A stretch of 64,000 bases of DNA from Actinomadura meyerae (GCF_900188445.1 NZ_FZOR01000011.1:122539-186538), one strand, 5' to 3'; shown: positions 25,317 to 34,925, counted from the first letter of the stretch. Translations and numbers: made by a program. Notes: generated by a model from the sequence alone, not told the origin.

Positions 25317-26948
25317 TCAGGGGCCCATGTGGGGGTAGCGGTGGTCGGTCGGCGGGACGAACGTCTCCTTGATCGAGCGGACGCTCGTCCAGCGGGTGAG
25401 GTTGAAGACCGAGCCGGCCTTGTCGTTGGTGCCGGACGCGCGGGCGCCGCCGAACGGCTGCTGGCCGACGATCGACCCGGTCGGCTTGTCGTTGACGTAG
25501 AAGTTGCCGGCGGCGAAGCGGAGCTTGTCGGTCGCCTCCGCGATGGCTGCGCGGTCCTCGGCGATGACGGCGCCGGTGAGGCCGTACTCCGACACGCCCT
25601 CCATCTGGGTGAGGACGGTGTCGTAGTCGCCGTCGTCGTAGACGTGCACGCCGAGGATCGGGCCGAAGTACTCGCGGGTGAAGATCTCGTCGGTCGGGTC
25701 GGACGACTCCAGGACCGTCGGGCGGACGAAGTAGCCGCGCGAGTCGTCCAGTTCGCCGCCGACGAGGATCCGTATGGTGTCCGTGCCGCGCGCACGCTCG
25801 ATGGCGGCGCGGTGCTTGGCGAACGCGCGGTCGTCGATGACGGCGCCCATGAACAGCGACAGGTCCTCGGCGACGTTGCCCATGGTGAGGGACTCGGTCT
25901 CGGCAAGGAAGTCGTTCCGCATCCGGTCCCAGACCGAACGCGGGATGTAGGCGCGGGACGCGGCGGAGCACTTCTGCCCCTGGTACTCGAACGCACCGCG
26001 GATCAGGGCCGTCTTGAGGACGGCAGGGTCGGCGGACGGGTGCGCGACGACGAAGTCCTTGCCGCCGGTCTCGCCGACGATCCGCGGGTAGCCCCGGTAC
26101 ACGGCGATGTTCTCGCCGATCGTCCGCCAGAGGTTCTGGAAGGTGGCGACGGAGCCGGTGAAGTGCAGGCCGGCGAGGTCGGGGTGGCGCAGCGCGACGT
26201 TGGAGACGGCGCGGCCGTTGCCGGTGACCATGTTGATGACGCCGGGCGGGAGGCCCGCGGCCTCCAGCAGCCGCATGGTGAAGTGCGCGGCGAGCTGCTG
26301 GGTCGGGGACGGCTTCCAGACCACGACGTTGCCCATCAAGGCGGCCGAGGTCGGCAGGTTCCCGGCGATGGCGGTGAAGTTGAACGGGGTGATGGCGAGG
26401 ACGAACCCCTCCAGCGGCCGGTACTCCAGCCGGTTCCAGACGCCGGGCGACGACAGCGGCTGCTGCTCGTGGATCTGCTGCGCGTAGGCGACGTTGAACC
26501 GCCAGAAGTCGATCAGCTCGCAGGCGGCGTCGATCTCGGCCTGCTGCACCGACTTCGACTGGCCGAGGATCGTCGCGGCGTTCACCGTGGCGCGCCACGG
26601 CCCGGCGAGCAGTTCGGCGGCGCGCAGGAAGATGGCGGCGCGGTCCTCGAAGGCCATGGCGCGCCAGCCGGGCGCGGCCTCGTGCGCCGCGACGACGGCC
26701 TCGGCCACGTCGGCCTCGGTGGCGTCGCCCATCCGGCCGAGGACGTGCGCGCGGTTGTGCGGCTCCACGACGTCGATCGGGGTGCCCGCGCCCATCCGCC
26801 GGTCGCCCGCGATCGTCATGGTCAGCTCGGTCTGCGTCCCGGCGAGCTCCTTGATCCGCGCCTCCAGCGCGGCGCGCTCCGGGCTGCCCGGCGCGTATCC
26901 CCTCACCGGCTCGTTCGCCGGTACCGGCACGGTGGTGACGGCGTCCAT
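25317..26948 (-). CDS. pruA: L-glutamate gamma-semialdehyde (1-pyrroline-5-carboxylate) dehydrogenase
   Basis: A 543-residue aldehyde dehydrogenase of the P5C dehydrogenase type: VVEPHNRAHVLG, WRFNVAYAQQIHEQQPL, ITPFNFTAIAGNLP, and NDKPTGSIVGQQPFGGARASGTNDKAG. Catalytic Cys327 is in GQKCSAA and the general base Glu293 in VGETGGKDF. It oxidises glutamate semialdehyde to glutamate with NAD+, the second step of proline breakdown. Its usual partner, proline dehydrogenase, is not in this window. Start ATG 26948 follows AGGGAG. The glutamate it makes would feed the glutamate dehydrogenase encoded about 6 kb away. Confidence 0.95.
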   Translation of the reverse strand: MDAVTTVPVPANEPVRGYAPGSPERAALEARIKELAGTQTELTMTIAGDRRMGAGTPIDVVEPHNRAHVLGRMGDATEADVAEAVVAAHEAAPGWRAMAFEDRAAIFLRAAELLAGPWRATVNAATILGQSKSVQQAEIDAACELIDFWRFNVAYAQQIHEQQPLSSPGVWNRLEYRPLEGFVLAITPFNFTAIAGNLPTSAALMGNVVVWKPSPTQQLAAHFTMRLLEAAGLPPGVINMVTGNGRAVSNVALRHPDLAGLHFTGSVATFQNLWRTIGENIAVYRGYPRIVGETGGKDFVVAHPSADPAVLKTALIRGAFEYQGQKCSAASRAYIPRSVWDRMRNDFLAETESLTMGNVAEDLSLFMGAVIDDRAFAKHRAAIERARGTDTIRILVGGELDDSRGYFVRPTVLESSDPTDEIFTREYFGPILGVHVYDDGDYDTVLTQMEGVSEYGLTGAVIAEDRAAIAEATDKLRFAAGNFYVNDKPTGSIVGQQPFGGARASGTNDKAGSVFNLTRWTSVRSIKETFVPPTDHRYPHMGP

Positions 26949-27044
26949 CTCGCGGCTCCCTGCACTCCGACGGCGGTGTCGATGTGCCGGGACCTACCCG
27001 CCCGCGCGGACGACTACCGCCCGCACGCCACCCGGGGCGGGACC

Positions 27045-27578
27045 TCAGTCGAGGAGGTGCGGGAGCTCCTGGGTGGCGTACCAGAGCAGTTCGTGGCCCT
27101 CGGCGCCGTCGACGGTGAAGCGGGCGTCGTCGTCGCCGGCGTCGGCGGCGGGGAGCGCCTCGGCCGCGGCGGCGATGTCATCGGTGGCGCCGGGGTCGTC
27201 CACATGGCCGGAGGCGATCTTCTTCCACGGGATCGCCGCGGAGACCTCGACCAGGGCGCGGTCGCCGTTGCCGCCCAAGGCGCCGAAGGCGCTGCCGGGG
27301 GCGTGGGGGGACGTCCCCCCTCGAACGGCGGCGTCGGGCACCTCGGCGGCCAGGACGACCCGGCGGCGCGGCGCGGACGGGTCGGCGGCGAGCAGCCGGA
27401 GGGAGGCGCGGGCGGCGGCGGTCATCGCCGCATACTCCAGCTCCTCCAGGTCGCCGCTGGCGTACCACTCGCGGAGCGCGGGCGTGACCGCGTGGGCGGC
27501 GAGCGGCGCGGGGCCGATCTCCCGCGCGGCGTGGACGCCGGCGAGGAGCGTGAGCGTGGACGGCAGATAGACGCGCAT
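27045..27578 (-). CDS. DUF6912-family protein
   Basis: A 177-residue soluble protein beginning MRVYLPSTLTLLAGVHAARE, with HAVTPALREWYASGDLEELEYAAM, PRRRVVLAAEVPDA and a C-terminal DARFTVDGAEGHELLWYATQE. This is the conserved actinobacterial family now called DUF6912; no function is known. A 12-residue Gly/Ser-rich stretch in the middle (RGGTSPHAPGSA) looks like a loop expansion. It lies 23 bases downstream of the HAD gene at 27602 and upstream of pruA, all on the minus strand. Start ATG 27578. Confidence 0.8.
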   Translation of the reverse strand: MRVYLPSTLTLLAGVHAAREIGPAPLAAHAVTPALREWYASGDLEELEYAAMTAAARASLRLLAADPSAPRRRVVLAAEVPDAAVRGGTSPHAPGSAFGALGGNGDRALVEVSAAIPWKKIASGHVDDPGATDDIAAAAEALPAADAGDDDARFTVDGAEGHELLWYATQELPHLLD

Positions 27579-27601
27579 GACGGCAGCAGTCTGCCAGACG
27601 G

Positions 27602-28249
27602 TCAGGGCAGCAGCTCCATGCCGCGCAGTTCGGCGATGGTGGTGTCGGGATCGGTGTGCAGGATGCCGCGGATCCCGAGCGCCTCGGCGGCGCGGATGTT
27701 GTGCTCGATGTCGTCGATGAAGACGCAGTCGGCGGCGTCCAGGCCGAGCAGCTCCAGGGCGTGCCGGAAGATCCGCTCGTCCGGCTTGCGCATGCCGACC
27801 TCGGCGGAGATCACGACCGCGTCGAACAGGTCGGCGAACAGGTCGCGCGGGTACTCGTTGCCCCACGAGTTGGACAGCAGCGCGGTGCGGGCGCCGGCGG
27901 CGCGGGCCGCGCGCAGCGCCTCGTACATCGGCTCGACCGGGCTGAACGCGGCGAACATGCGGGCGACGAGGCCGGCGGCCTCGACGGGCCCGCCGTCCAC
28001 GGTGAGCAGCTCGGCGGCGAGCCGGCGCTCGAACTCGTCCACCGGGAGCGAGCCGTCCTCCAGCCCGTGGATCGGGTTGGTGCCGGCGCCGTCGTACGCC
28101 TGCTTCACCCAGGCGCGCATGACGTTCCTGTAGTGGCCGGCGTCGATGCGGTCGGCGGCGATCCACTGGGCGACGGCGTCGGCGAGCGGGGAGGTGAGGA
28201 CGCCGCCCCAGTCGGTGATGACGGCTTTGACCGGTCGTTCTGAGGGCAC
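27602..28249 (-). CDS. HAD-superfamily hydrolase (DWGG motif)
   Basis: A 215-residue HAD-IA hydrolase. Motif I is ITDWGGVLT with the nucleophile Asp, and Gly replacing the acid/base Asp, as in the epoxide-hydrolase N-terminal-phosphatase-like branch. Motif II is LLSNSWG, the motif III lysine lies in MRKPDERIF, and motif IV is [10 protein letters not shown]. It likely dephosphorylates a small metabolite. Start GTG 28249 ([13 protein letters not shown]); a longer frame upstream crosses into the divergent acyl-CoA dehydrogenase gene and is a shadow. Only 60 bases separate the two divergent starts, so their promoters overlap. Confidence 0.87.
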   Translation of the reverse strand: MPSERPVKAVITDWGGVLTSPLADAVAQWIAADRIDAGHYRNVMRAWVKQAYDGAGTNPIHGLEDGSLPVDEFERRLAAELLTVDGGPVEAAGLVARMFAAFSPVEPMYEALRAARAAGARTALLSNSWGNEYPRDLFADLFDAVVISAEVGMRKPDERIFRHALELLGLDAADCVFIDDIEHNIRAAEALGIRGILHTDPDTTIAELRGMELLP

Positions 28250-28309
28250 GCCCCGATGGTAGGCGATCCCGGACACTTCACCCGAATCCCGTTCTGCCAG
28301 AATGCGCGC

Positions 28310-29518
28310 ATGGACTTCGAACTCAGCCCGAAGGCACGCGAGTACCGGGAACGCCTCCAGGAGTTCATGGACGAGTTCGTCTACCCCGCGGAGCCGGTGT
28401 ACACGGCGTGGCGGGCCGAGAACGACCCGCACGCCCTGCCGCCGGTCGTCGAGGAGCTGAAGGCCGAGGCCCGCGCGCGCGGCCTGTGGAACCTGTTCCT
28501 GCCGGACGTGTCCGGGCTGACGAACGTGGAGTACGCGACGCTCGCGGAGCTGACCGGGCGGTCACCCGATCTGGCGCCGGAGGCGGTCAACTGCGCCGCG
28601 CCCGACACCGGGAACATGGAAGTCCTGCACATGTTCGGCACGGACGAGCAGAAGCGCCGCTGGCTGGAGCCGCTGCTGAACGGCGAGATCCGGTCCGCGT
28701 TCGCGATGACCGAGCCGGAGGTGGCGAGCTCGGACGCCACCAACATCCGGACCTCGATCGTCCGGGACGGCGACGAGTACGTGATCAACGGCCGCAAGTG
28801 GTTCATCACCGGCGCCGCCGACGAGCGCTGCAAGATCTTCATCGTGATGGGCAAGACCGACCCGGACGGGCCGGTCCACCGGCAGCAGTCGCAGGTGCTG
28901 GTGCCCCGCGACACCCCCGGGCTGAGGATCGTCCGGCATCTGCCCGTGTTCGGCTACCAGGACCAGCACGGCCACTCCGAGATCGTGTTCGAGGACGTCC
29001 GGGTCCCGGTGTCGAACCTGATCGCCGGCGAGGGCGACGGCTTCATGATCGCCCAGGCGCGGCTCGGCCCCGGCCGCATCCACCACGCGATGCGGGCGCT
29101 CGGCATGGCCGAGCGTGCGCTGGAGCTGATGTGCCGCCGCGCCGTCGAGCGGGTCGCGTTCGGCGGTCCGCTCGCGAGGCAGGGGGTGGTACGCGAGCAG
29201 ATCGCCGAGTCGCGGATGGCCATCGAGCAGGCCCGGCTGCTCACCCTGAAGACCGCGTGGCTGATCGACCGGCACGGCTCCAAGGGCGCCCGGACCGAGA
29301 TCGCCGCGATCAAGGTCGTGGTGCCCCGCATCGCCCACGAGGTGCTCGACCGGGCGATCCAGGTGCACGGCGGCGCCGGGGTCTCCGACGACACGCCGCT
29401 CGCGGCGATGTACGCGTGGGTCCGCGCCATGCGGATCTTCGACGGTCCGGACGAGGTGCACGTGCGCACCGTCGCCCGGCAGGAACTGCGCCGCTACGAG
29501 AGCCGGTCCGCCGGCTGA
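28310..29518 (+). CDS. Acyl-CoA dehydrogenase
   Basis: A 402-residue flavoprotein starting [20 protein letters not shown]. It has the substrate/FAD loop [18 protein letters not shown] and [36 protein letters not shown], the helical [18 protein letters not shown] and the C-terminal [15 protein letters not shown]. It oxidises an acyl-CoA to the 2,3-enoyl-CoA in beta-oxidation or branched-chain catabolism; chain-length specificity cannot be read. The start at 28310 is the first position matching the family; the upstream 18 codons lie in the promoter. It is convergent with murQ. Confidence 0.93.
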   Translation: MDFELSPKAREYRERLQEFMDEFVYPAEPVYTAWRAENDPHALPPVVEELKAEARARGLWNLFLPDVSGLTNVEYATLAELTGRSPDLAPEAVNCAAPDTGNMEVLHMFGTDEQKRRWLEPLLNGEIRSAFAMTEPEVASSDATNIRTSIVRDGDEYVINGRKWFITGAADERCKIFIVMGKTDPDGPVHRQQSQVLVPRDTPGLRIVRHLPVFGYQDQHGHSEIVFEDVRVPVSNLIAGEGDGFMIAQARLGPGRIHHAMRALGMAERALELMCRRAVERVAFGGPLARQGVVREQIAESRMAIEQARLLTLKTAWLIDRHGSKGARTEIAAIKVVVPRIAHEVLDRAIQVHGGAGVSDDTPLAAMYAWVRAMRIFDGPDEVHVRTVARQELRRYESRSAG

Positions 29519-29660
29519 TCCGCCATCGGAACCGAGCCGCGGCCGCGGCTCGCACGGCGCGGACCCCCCTGTTCGGCCGGCGTCTCCCCCGCCGGTCCGT
29601 CCCTCCCGGTGCGCCGGGCCCTCCGTGGCCGCACCGGTCCCCTGACATGGATCGGCCCGC

Positions 29661-30557
29661 TCAGGCGGACCTCAGCCGCTGGAGGGCCTCGCGGACGCCG
29701 CCGTCCGCCTCCTCCAGCACGGTCGTCGCCCGCGCCGCCGGGACCTCGCCGAGCAGCGAGACCAGCGCGACGCGGGTGTTCCCCCCCGCCTCGGCGAGCG
29801 CGTTCTCGCAGGTGCGGGCGTCCATCCCGGTCGCCTCGGTGAGGATGCGCACCAGCCGCGCGCGGAGCTTGGAGTTCAGCGCGTTCACGCTGATCATCAG
29901 GTTGGAGTAGGTGCGGCCCATCCTGATCATCAGCGTGGTGGAGAAGGAGTTCAGCACGAGCTTGGTGGCCGTGCCCGCCTTCATCCGGGTGGACCCGCTG
30001 ATCACCTCGGGCCCGGTGGCGAGCCCGATGTGCACCTCCACCTCGTCCCCGTAGGGGGTGCGCGGGTTGCAGCTGATCAGCGCCGTGCGCGCCCCGACCG
30101 CGGCGGCGGCGCGCAGCGCCCCCACCACGTACGGGGTGCGGCCGCTGGCCGCGATGCCGACGGCGATGTCACCGGGCCGGACCTCGCGGGCGTCCCGGCG
30201 GCCGAGGTCGGCGTCGTCCTCGACGTCGGAGACCGCCTGCGACAGCGCGCCCGGCCCGCCGGCGTGGTGCGCGACCACCCGGCCCCAGATGCCGAACGTC
30301 GGGGGCAGCTCGGCGGCGTCGATCACCGCGAGCCGGCCGGACGTCCCGGCGCCGAAGTAGTGCACGCGGCCCCCGGCGCGCAGCGAGTCGACCGCGAGGT
30401 CCACCAGCCGGGCGACCTCGGGCAGGACGGAGGCGACGACCGTCGGCACGGTCGCGTCCTCGGAGTTGATCAGGCGCAGCACCTCCATGGTCGGCAGCGT
30501 GTCGACGTCGAGGGTCCGGGGGTTCCGGCCCTCGGTGGGGAGCTCGCAATCGATCAC
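29661..30557 (-). CDS. murQ: N-acetylmuramic acid 6-phosphate etherase
   Basis: A 298-residue SIS-domain enzyme with the MurQ pattern TEGRNPRTLDVDTLPTMEVL, YFGAGTSGRLAVIDAAELPPTFG, GIAASGRTPYVVGAL, PEVISGSTRMKAGTATKLVLN and a C-terminal helical hairpin. Catalytic glutamates correspond to Glu83 and Glu113. It cleaves the lactyl ether of MurNAc-6-phosphate to give GlcNAc-6-phosphate and D-lactate, the key step in recycling peptidoglycan muramic acid. Its start overlaps the stop of the RpiR regulator gene (ATGA, 30554-30557), so the two are translationally coupled. Confidence 0.96.
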   Translation of the reverse strand: MIDCELPTEGRNPRTLDVDTLPTMEVLRLINSEDATVPTVVASVLPEVARLVDLAVDSLRAGGRVHYFGAGTSGRLAVIDAAELPPTFGIWGRVVAHHAGGPGALSQAVSDVEDDADLGRRDAREVRPGDIAVGIAASGRTPYVVGALRAAAAVGARTALISCNPRTPYGDEVEVHIGLATGPEVISGSTRMKAGTATKLVLNSFSTTLMIRMGRTYSNLMISVNALNSKLRARLVRILTEATGMDARTCENALAEAGGNTRVALVSLLGEVPAARATTVLEEADGGVREALQRLRSA

Positions 30558-31531
30558 CGACGCCTCCGGTCGGGTCGCACGGTCCGCCCGCGGACCGCCT
30601 CGAACGTGGCTTCCAGGGCCTTGCGGGTCGGCCCGTAGGTGCGCTGCGCCACTCCGACGAAGACGCAGTCGACCACCGTGAGCTGCGCCAGCCGGCTGGC
30701 GGTGGCGCCGGAGCGGAAGGTCGTCTCCCGCGCGGCCGTCGTCAGGATGAGATCGGCCACCTCCGCTATCGGGGACTTCGGGAAGTTGGTGAGCGCCACG
30801 GTGCGGGCGCCCCGGGTCTTCGCCACCTCCAGCGCGTCGATCGTCTCGACCGTCGCGCCGGTGTGCGAGATGCCGATCGCCACGTCGCCGTGCCCGAGGA
30901 CGGCGGCGCTGGTCAGCATGATGTGCGCGTCCGCCCAGGCGGAGCAGACGCGGCCGATGCGGTGCAGCTTCTGCTGGAAGTCGGCCGCGACGAACGCGCT
31001 GGCGCCGACGCCGTAGACGTCGACCCGGTCGGCGGCGACGACCGCGTCCACGACCTGCTCGAGCATCTTGATGTCGAGCTGGGAGGCGGTCTCCTCGACG
31101 GCGCGCGCGTCGGCGAAGGTGACCTTCTCCACGATCTGCTCGAGGGAGTCGTCGGGGCTGATGTCGCTGCCGATCACCCGGCCGCCGCTGGCGCTCTGCG
31201 CGCGCCCGGCCTCGGTGGCGAGGGTCAGCCGCAGCTCCGGGTAGCCGTGGAACCCGATCGCCCGGCAGAACCGGATGACGGTCGTCTCGGACGTGCCGCA
31301 GGCCTGGGCCAGTTCGGTGATGGTGGAGTTGGCGACCCCTTCGGGGTCGTCGATGACGCGTTGCGCCACTCTTCGCTCGGCGGGGGGCAGCGAGGGCAGC
31401 AGGGAGCGGACCCGCACGACCGTGCTCAGCGGCGTGGCGTCCCGGCCCTGCGCCGCCTCCTCCGGCGGTGCGCCGGGCTCCCCCGTGATCCCCCGCTCGG
31501 GGCCCTGTTCAGGGCCGATGGGTTTCTTCAT
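30554..31531 (-). CDS. MurR/RpiR-family transcriptional regulator
   Basis: A 325-residue regulator with an N-terminal RpiR HTH (about 45-115; PPAERRVAQRVIDDPEGVANSTITELAQACGTSETTVIRFCRAIG in pieces) and a C-terminal SIS domain (about 160-300; VDVYGVGASAFVAADFQQKL, AIGISHTGATVETIDAL). RpiR proteins sense a phosphosugar; coupled to murQ it most likely senses MurNAc-6-P or GlcNAc-6-P. The start is uncertain: ATG 31531 is used, GTG 31552 (seven residues longer) is possible, and neither has a good SD. Divergent from the kinase gene, with an inverted repeat between them. Confidence 0.92.
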   Translation of the reverse strand: MKKPIGPEQGPERGITGEPGAPPEEAAQGRDATPLSTVVRVRSLLPSLPPAERRVAQRVIDDPEGVANSTITELAQACGTSETTVIRFCRAIGFHGYPELRLTLATEAGRAQSASGGRVIGSDISPDDSLEQIVEKVTFADARAVEETASQLDIKMLEQVVDAVVAADRVDVYGVGASAFVAADFQQKLHRIGRVCSAWADAHIMLTSAAVLGHGDVAIGISHTGATVETIDALEVAKTRGARTVALTNFPKSPIAEVADLILTTAARETTFRSGATASRLAQLTVVDCVFVGVAQRTYGPTRKALEATFEAVRGRTVRPDRRRR

Positions 31532-31535
31532 GGAG

Positions 31536-31544
31536 GAAATTTTC
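31536..31544. promoter_or_regulatory. GAAA-T-TTTC inverted repeat between murR-like and kinase genes
   Basis: A 9-base perfect inverted repeat just upstream of the ATG of the RpiR regulator and about 50 bases upstream of the divergent kinase start. It is AT-rich in a 70% GC region. RpiR regulators often bind such GAAA/TTTC repeats near their own promoter, so an autoregulatory operator is plausible (inference). A possible -35, TTGACG, lies on the minus strand at about 31565-31570. Confidence 0.35.
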
Positions 31545-31592
31545 TTACGCACAGGATGTCACGTCAACGGTAGAAAAGGCTACGGTCGCCAT

Positions 31593-32873
31593 GTGTTGAC
31601 CCATTTGGCCGGTCCTTACGTGGTCGGTATCGACGCGGGTGGCACGAAGACCCGCTGCGTCGTGCTGACGCTAGGGGGTGCCCTGGCCGGTTCCGGCACC
31701 GGCCCGGGGGCCAACCCCAACTCCGGAGGCGACACCGCGGGGGCGCTGACCACCGCCCTGCGGGAGGCGCTCGGGGACCTGGACCGAACCCACATCCTCA
31801 CCGGCGTGTTCGGCATCGCCGGCGCCGGCTCGGCCGGCCGGCCCGCCGCGGTCGCGGCGGCCCGGCGGGCCTGGCAGGCCGTCGGGCTGCGCGGCTCGCC
31901 CGCGGTGGTGACCGATATCGCGGTGGCGTTCGCCGCCGGAACCAGCGAGCCCAAGGGCATCGTGGTGTTCTCCGGCACGGGCGCCGGCGCGGCGGTCATC
32001 AGCGACGGCGCGATCGTGCAGCGCGCGGACGGCTACGGCTGGCTCGTCGGGGACGAGGGTTCGGCGGTCTGGCTCGGGAAGGAGGCCGTCCGGGCGGCGC
32101 TCGCCGCCTACGACGGCCGCGGCTCCCCGACCCTGCTCACCGATTCGGTCCCCCGGGCGCTGCTCGGCGCCACCGTCGTCGCCGAGATCGACGCGGAACG
32201 GCGAAGACCCCGCCTTCCCCGGGCGCTGGCCATGGCCGGCGCCCCTTCGTCGTCTTCGCCGGCACCGGGCGGTCCGGTGCCGGCGCAGGCCGCGTCCCTC
32301 GGCTCCGGAGCGGTACCCCCCGGCGGGGGCGGCACGGGCACCGCCGTGCTGCTCCCCGGTTCCCCGTATCCCCCCGTCCCCTCTCCCCCGCCCGGCGGCG
32401 TGCCACCGGACCCCGGGCACACCGGAGCCGGACCACCCGGCTCACTGGGGCCGCCGGGCCACCCGGCGGCCCCCGGTCCGTCCGGGCACCCCGAACTGCC
32501 CGGCACGCCGCCCAATCCCCGGCTCGCCCAGGCGATCATCAAGGAGGTCTACGGCCGCCCGCCCGCGGCCCTCGGCCGGCTCGGCCCGGTGGTCGCCGCC
32601 GCCGCGGCCGCCGGCGATCCCGTGGCCAGGCGCATCACCGACGAGGCCGCGCAGTGGCTGCTGCGCGACGTCGACGCGGTGCGCCCGGCCCTGTCCGACC
32701 CGAGCGCACCGGTCGTGATGCACGGCTCGGTGCTCCGCGAAGGCCCCGTCGCCGAGGCGGTCCGCACCGGATTGCGCGACCGCTTCGACGAGGCGCCGCG
32801 CTGCGCCGGCGACGGAGCCGTCGGCGCGGCCGGGATGGCACTGCGCCGCCTCGGCCACCCCCTGCCCGGCTGA
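31593..32873 (+). CDS. BadF/BadG/BcrA-type amino-sugar kinase (NagK/MurK-like) with low-complexity insert
   Basis: A 426-residue ASKHA-fold kinase. Phosphate loop 1 is GIDAGGTKT (12-20), followed by VFGIAGAGSAGRPAAV, TDIAVAFAAGTS, the adenosine/phosphate loop VVFSGTGAGAAV, the YGWLVGDEGSAVWLGKEA segment, and a C-terminal VMHGSVLREG and GAVGAAGMAL. It should phosphorylate GlcNAc or MurNAc at O6 with ATP, making the MurQ substrate. Between about residues 203 and 308 (32200-32515) there is an insertion of more than 100 residues, almost all Pro, Gly, Ala and Ser, which splits the family domain. Start GTG 31593 (TTG 31596 possible), without a clear SD. It is followed by the nagZ-like gene. Confidence 0.85.
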   Translation: MLTHLAGPYVVGIDAGGTKTRCVVLTLGGALAGSGTGPGANPNSGGDTAGALTTALREALGDLDRTHILTGVFGIAGAGSAGRPAAVAAARRAWQAVGLRGSPAVVTDIAVAFAAGTSEPKGIVVFSGTGAGAAVISDGAIVQRADGYGWLVGDEGSAVWLGKEAVRAALAAYDGRGSPTLLTDSVPRALLGATVVAEIDAERRRPRLPRALAMAGAPSSSSPAPGGPVPAQAASLGSGAVPPGGGGTGTAVLLPGSPYPPVPSPPPGGVPPDPGHTGAGPPGSLGPPGHPAAPGPSGHPELPGTPPNPRLAQAIIKEVYGRPPAALGRLGPVVAAAAAAGDPVARRITDEAAQWLLRDVDAVRPALSDPSAPVVMHGSVLREGPVAEAVRTGLRDRFDEAPRCAGDGAVGAAGMALRRLGHPLPG

Positions 32874-32983
32874 GCAGCCCGCCCGCCCGGCGGAACCGCT
32901 CGGCACGGCCCCCGGCCCGGCTGCTCCCCCGACCCAGCCCGGCCGCGCACGGATGGACGGCACCGCGGCCGTCCGGTTCATCG

Positions 32984-33033
32984 CGATGGACCCCACACGA
33001 TCCGCCCGACTCCGGTGAGTCAGGGGTCCATCG
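32984..33033. terminator. Nested stem-loop between kinase and nagZ-like gene
   Basis: CGATGGACCCC (32984-32994) pairs perfectly with GGGGTCCATCG (33023-33033), enclosing a second hairpin GACTC-CGGT-GAGTC (33008-33021). It lies in the 327-base gap after the kinase gene and could end that transcript. There is no T-run on either side. The rest of the gap shows no gene; the promoter of the nagZ-like gene must lie near 33120-33190. Confidence 0.55.
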
Positions 33034-33200
33034 TGATCCCCCTGTGGCCAGTGGGACGGCAGCGCCGGAAGAACCCGCCGCGCCGGTCCCGGCCCGCGCC
33101 GCGCCCCGGAGATCGAGTCGACAGCGTGCCGGGGAGCGGCTACCGTCGCGGGCGTCCGATGCGACCGAGGAACCGAGACCACGTCGGGGGGCCTGGTCAG

Positions 33201-34856
33201 GTGCGTGCTTCACGTTCCCTCGCGGTCGCGGCGGCGGCCCTGCTGATCGGCGGGATCGCGGGCTGCGGCGGCGGGAGCGGCAAGGGCGGGCGAGCGCCGT
33301 CCGCCGGATCCGGCACGCCGTCCGGTTCCCCCGCCTCCCCCGCGCAGGCGTCGCCGGCCCCGGACGCGTGGATCCCCGGCCGCATCGCGAAGATGACCGT
33401 CGAGGAGAAGGTCGGGCAGCTGTTCGTGCCGACCTTCTCAAGCCGCGCCGACGCCCTCGCCAAGATCCGCAAGTACCACGTCGGCGGGTTCATCTACTTC
33501 CCGCGCAACTTCGGCTCCCCGGCGAAGACCGCCGCGCAGTCGAACGCGCTGCAGAAGGCGTCCGACATCCCGCTGCTCCTCGGCGTGGACGAGGAGCAGG
33601 GCATCGTGTCCCGCACCCCGTTCATCACCCGCTTCCCCGGCAACATGGCCCTCGGCGCGACCCGCGACCCGGCCGACGCCCGCGCCGCCGCCCGCGTCAC
33701 CGGCGCCGAGCTGCGCGCGGTCGGCATCAACCTCGACTACGCGCCCGACGCCGACGTCAACGTCAACCCGCGCAACCCGGTGATCGGGCTGCGCTCGTTC
33801 GGGTCCGATCCGGCGCTCGCGGCCCGGATGGTCGGCGGCGCGGTCGCCGGCTACCAGGACGCCGGGGTCGCCGCCGCCGCCAAGCACTTCCCCGGGCACG
33901 GCGACACCGCCGTCGACAGCCACACCGGGCTGCCGGTCATCCGGCACTCGGCGGCCGAGTAGGAGCGCGTTGACGCGCCCCCGTTCCGCGCGGCGGTCGC
34001 GGCCGGCGTCGACATGATCATGACGGCGCACCTCGTCGTCCCGAAGCTGGACCGGTCGGGCGACCCGTCCACGCTGTCGAAGACCGTGCTGACCGGGCTG
34101 CTCCGCGGCAAGCTCGGCTACCAGGGCGTGATCACGACCGACTCGCTGGAGATGGCGGGCGTCCGGGAGAAGTACGGCGACGCCGCCGTGCCGGTGCGGG
34201 CGATCGGCGCGGGCGCCGACCAGCTGCTGATGCCGCCGAGCCTGCCGCGCGCCTACGGCGCGGTGCTGCGGGCCGTCCGCGCCGGGAAGATCAGCGAGCG
34301 GCGGCTGGACGAGTCGGTCACCCGCATCCTGCGGCTCAAGCAGCGGCGCGGACTGTTCGACGGGACGGCCGCCGACCCCGCGAAGGCGGGCGCGGCCATC
34401 GGCACCGCCGCGAACCGGGCCGCGGCCCGGCGGGTCGCCGAGCGCTCGATCACCCTCGTCCGCAACACGGGCGGGCTGCTGCCGCTCAAGGGCAGGAAGG
34501 TCGCGGTGTCCGGGCCCGGCGCGGCCCGGCTCCAGGCGGCGCTGCGCCGCCGGGGCGTCACCGTCGTCGCCGCCGGAGCCGCGGACGTCACCGTCCTGAC
34601 CACGCAGAACGCGGGGGCGGCGACCGCGTCCCGCATCCGCGCGCTCGGCCCGAAGCCCGTCGTCGTCGCCGCGCTCGGCCGCCCCTACGACCTCGACGCG
34701 GCCGGCGGCGCGAAGGCCGCGCTCGCCGCCTACTCCTCCGGCGCGGTCACGGTGAACGCGCTGGCCGGGGTGCTGAGCGGCGCGGTGAAGCCGGTCGGGA
34801 AGCTCCCGGTCCCCGCCGGCGGGCGGCCCGCCGGATACGGCCTCGGCTACCCGTAG
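33201..34856 (+). pseudogene. nagZ: GH3 beta-N-acetylhexosaminidase (NagZ-like) lipoprotein gene, interrupted by in-frame TAG
   Basis: The gene encodes a lipoprotein (lipobox IGGIAGC, Cys22) of glycoside hydrolase family 3. The N-terminal part contains MTVEEKVGQLFVP, the substrate loop KHFPGHGDTAVDSH (from Lys228; the Asp239/His241 dyad is typical of NagZ) and then LPVIRHSAAE. The next codon, 254, is TAG at 33960-33962. The same frame continues without any shift as ERVDAPPFRAAV, MIMTAHLVVPKLD and ITTDSLEMAG (nucleophile Asp314), then a full C-terminal domain to 34856. Family members carry Trp at the stop position (AEWER), so TGG to TAG is a one-base change. The truncated product would lack the nucleophile and be inactive. 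Alternatives are sequencing error or read-through. It would release GlcNAc from muropeptides. Confidence 0.85.
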
Positions 34857-34925
34857 CGGGGCGATGGACGGCGGGGTCCGTTCCTGGGAGGATCATGCCG
34901 CCTTCTTCCCCCAGGGAGGTCGCCG

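Noticed and set aside
25329..28133. 934-residue plus-strand frame opposite pruA and neighbours
   Set aside because: It spans several clearly homologous minus-strand genes and their gaps, so it is a shadow.
31275..31592. N-terminal extension of the amino-sugar kinase
   Set aside because: It overlaps the divergent RpiR regulator antisense and has no kinase homology; the family domain begins at VVGIDAGGTKT just after 31593.
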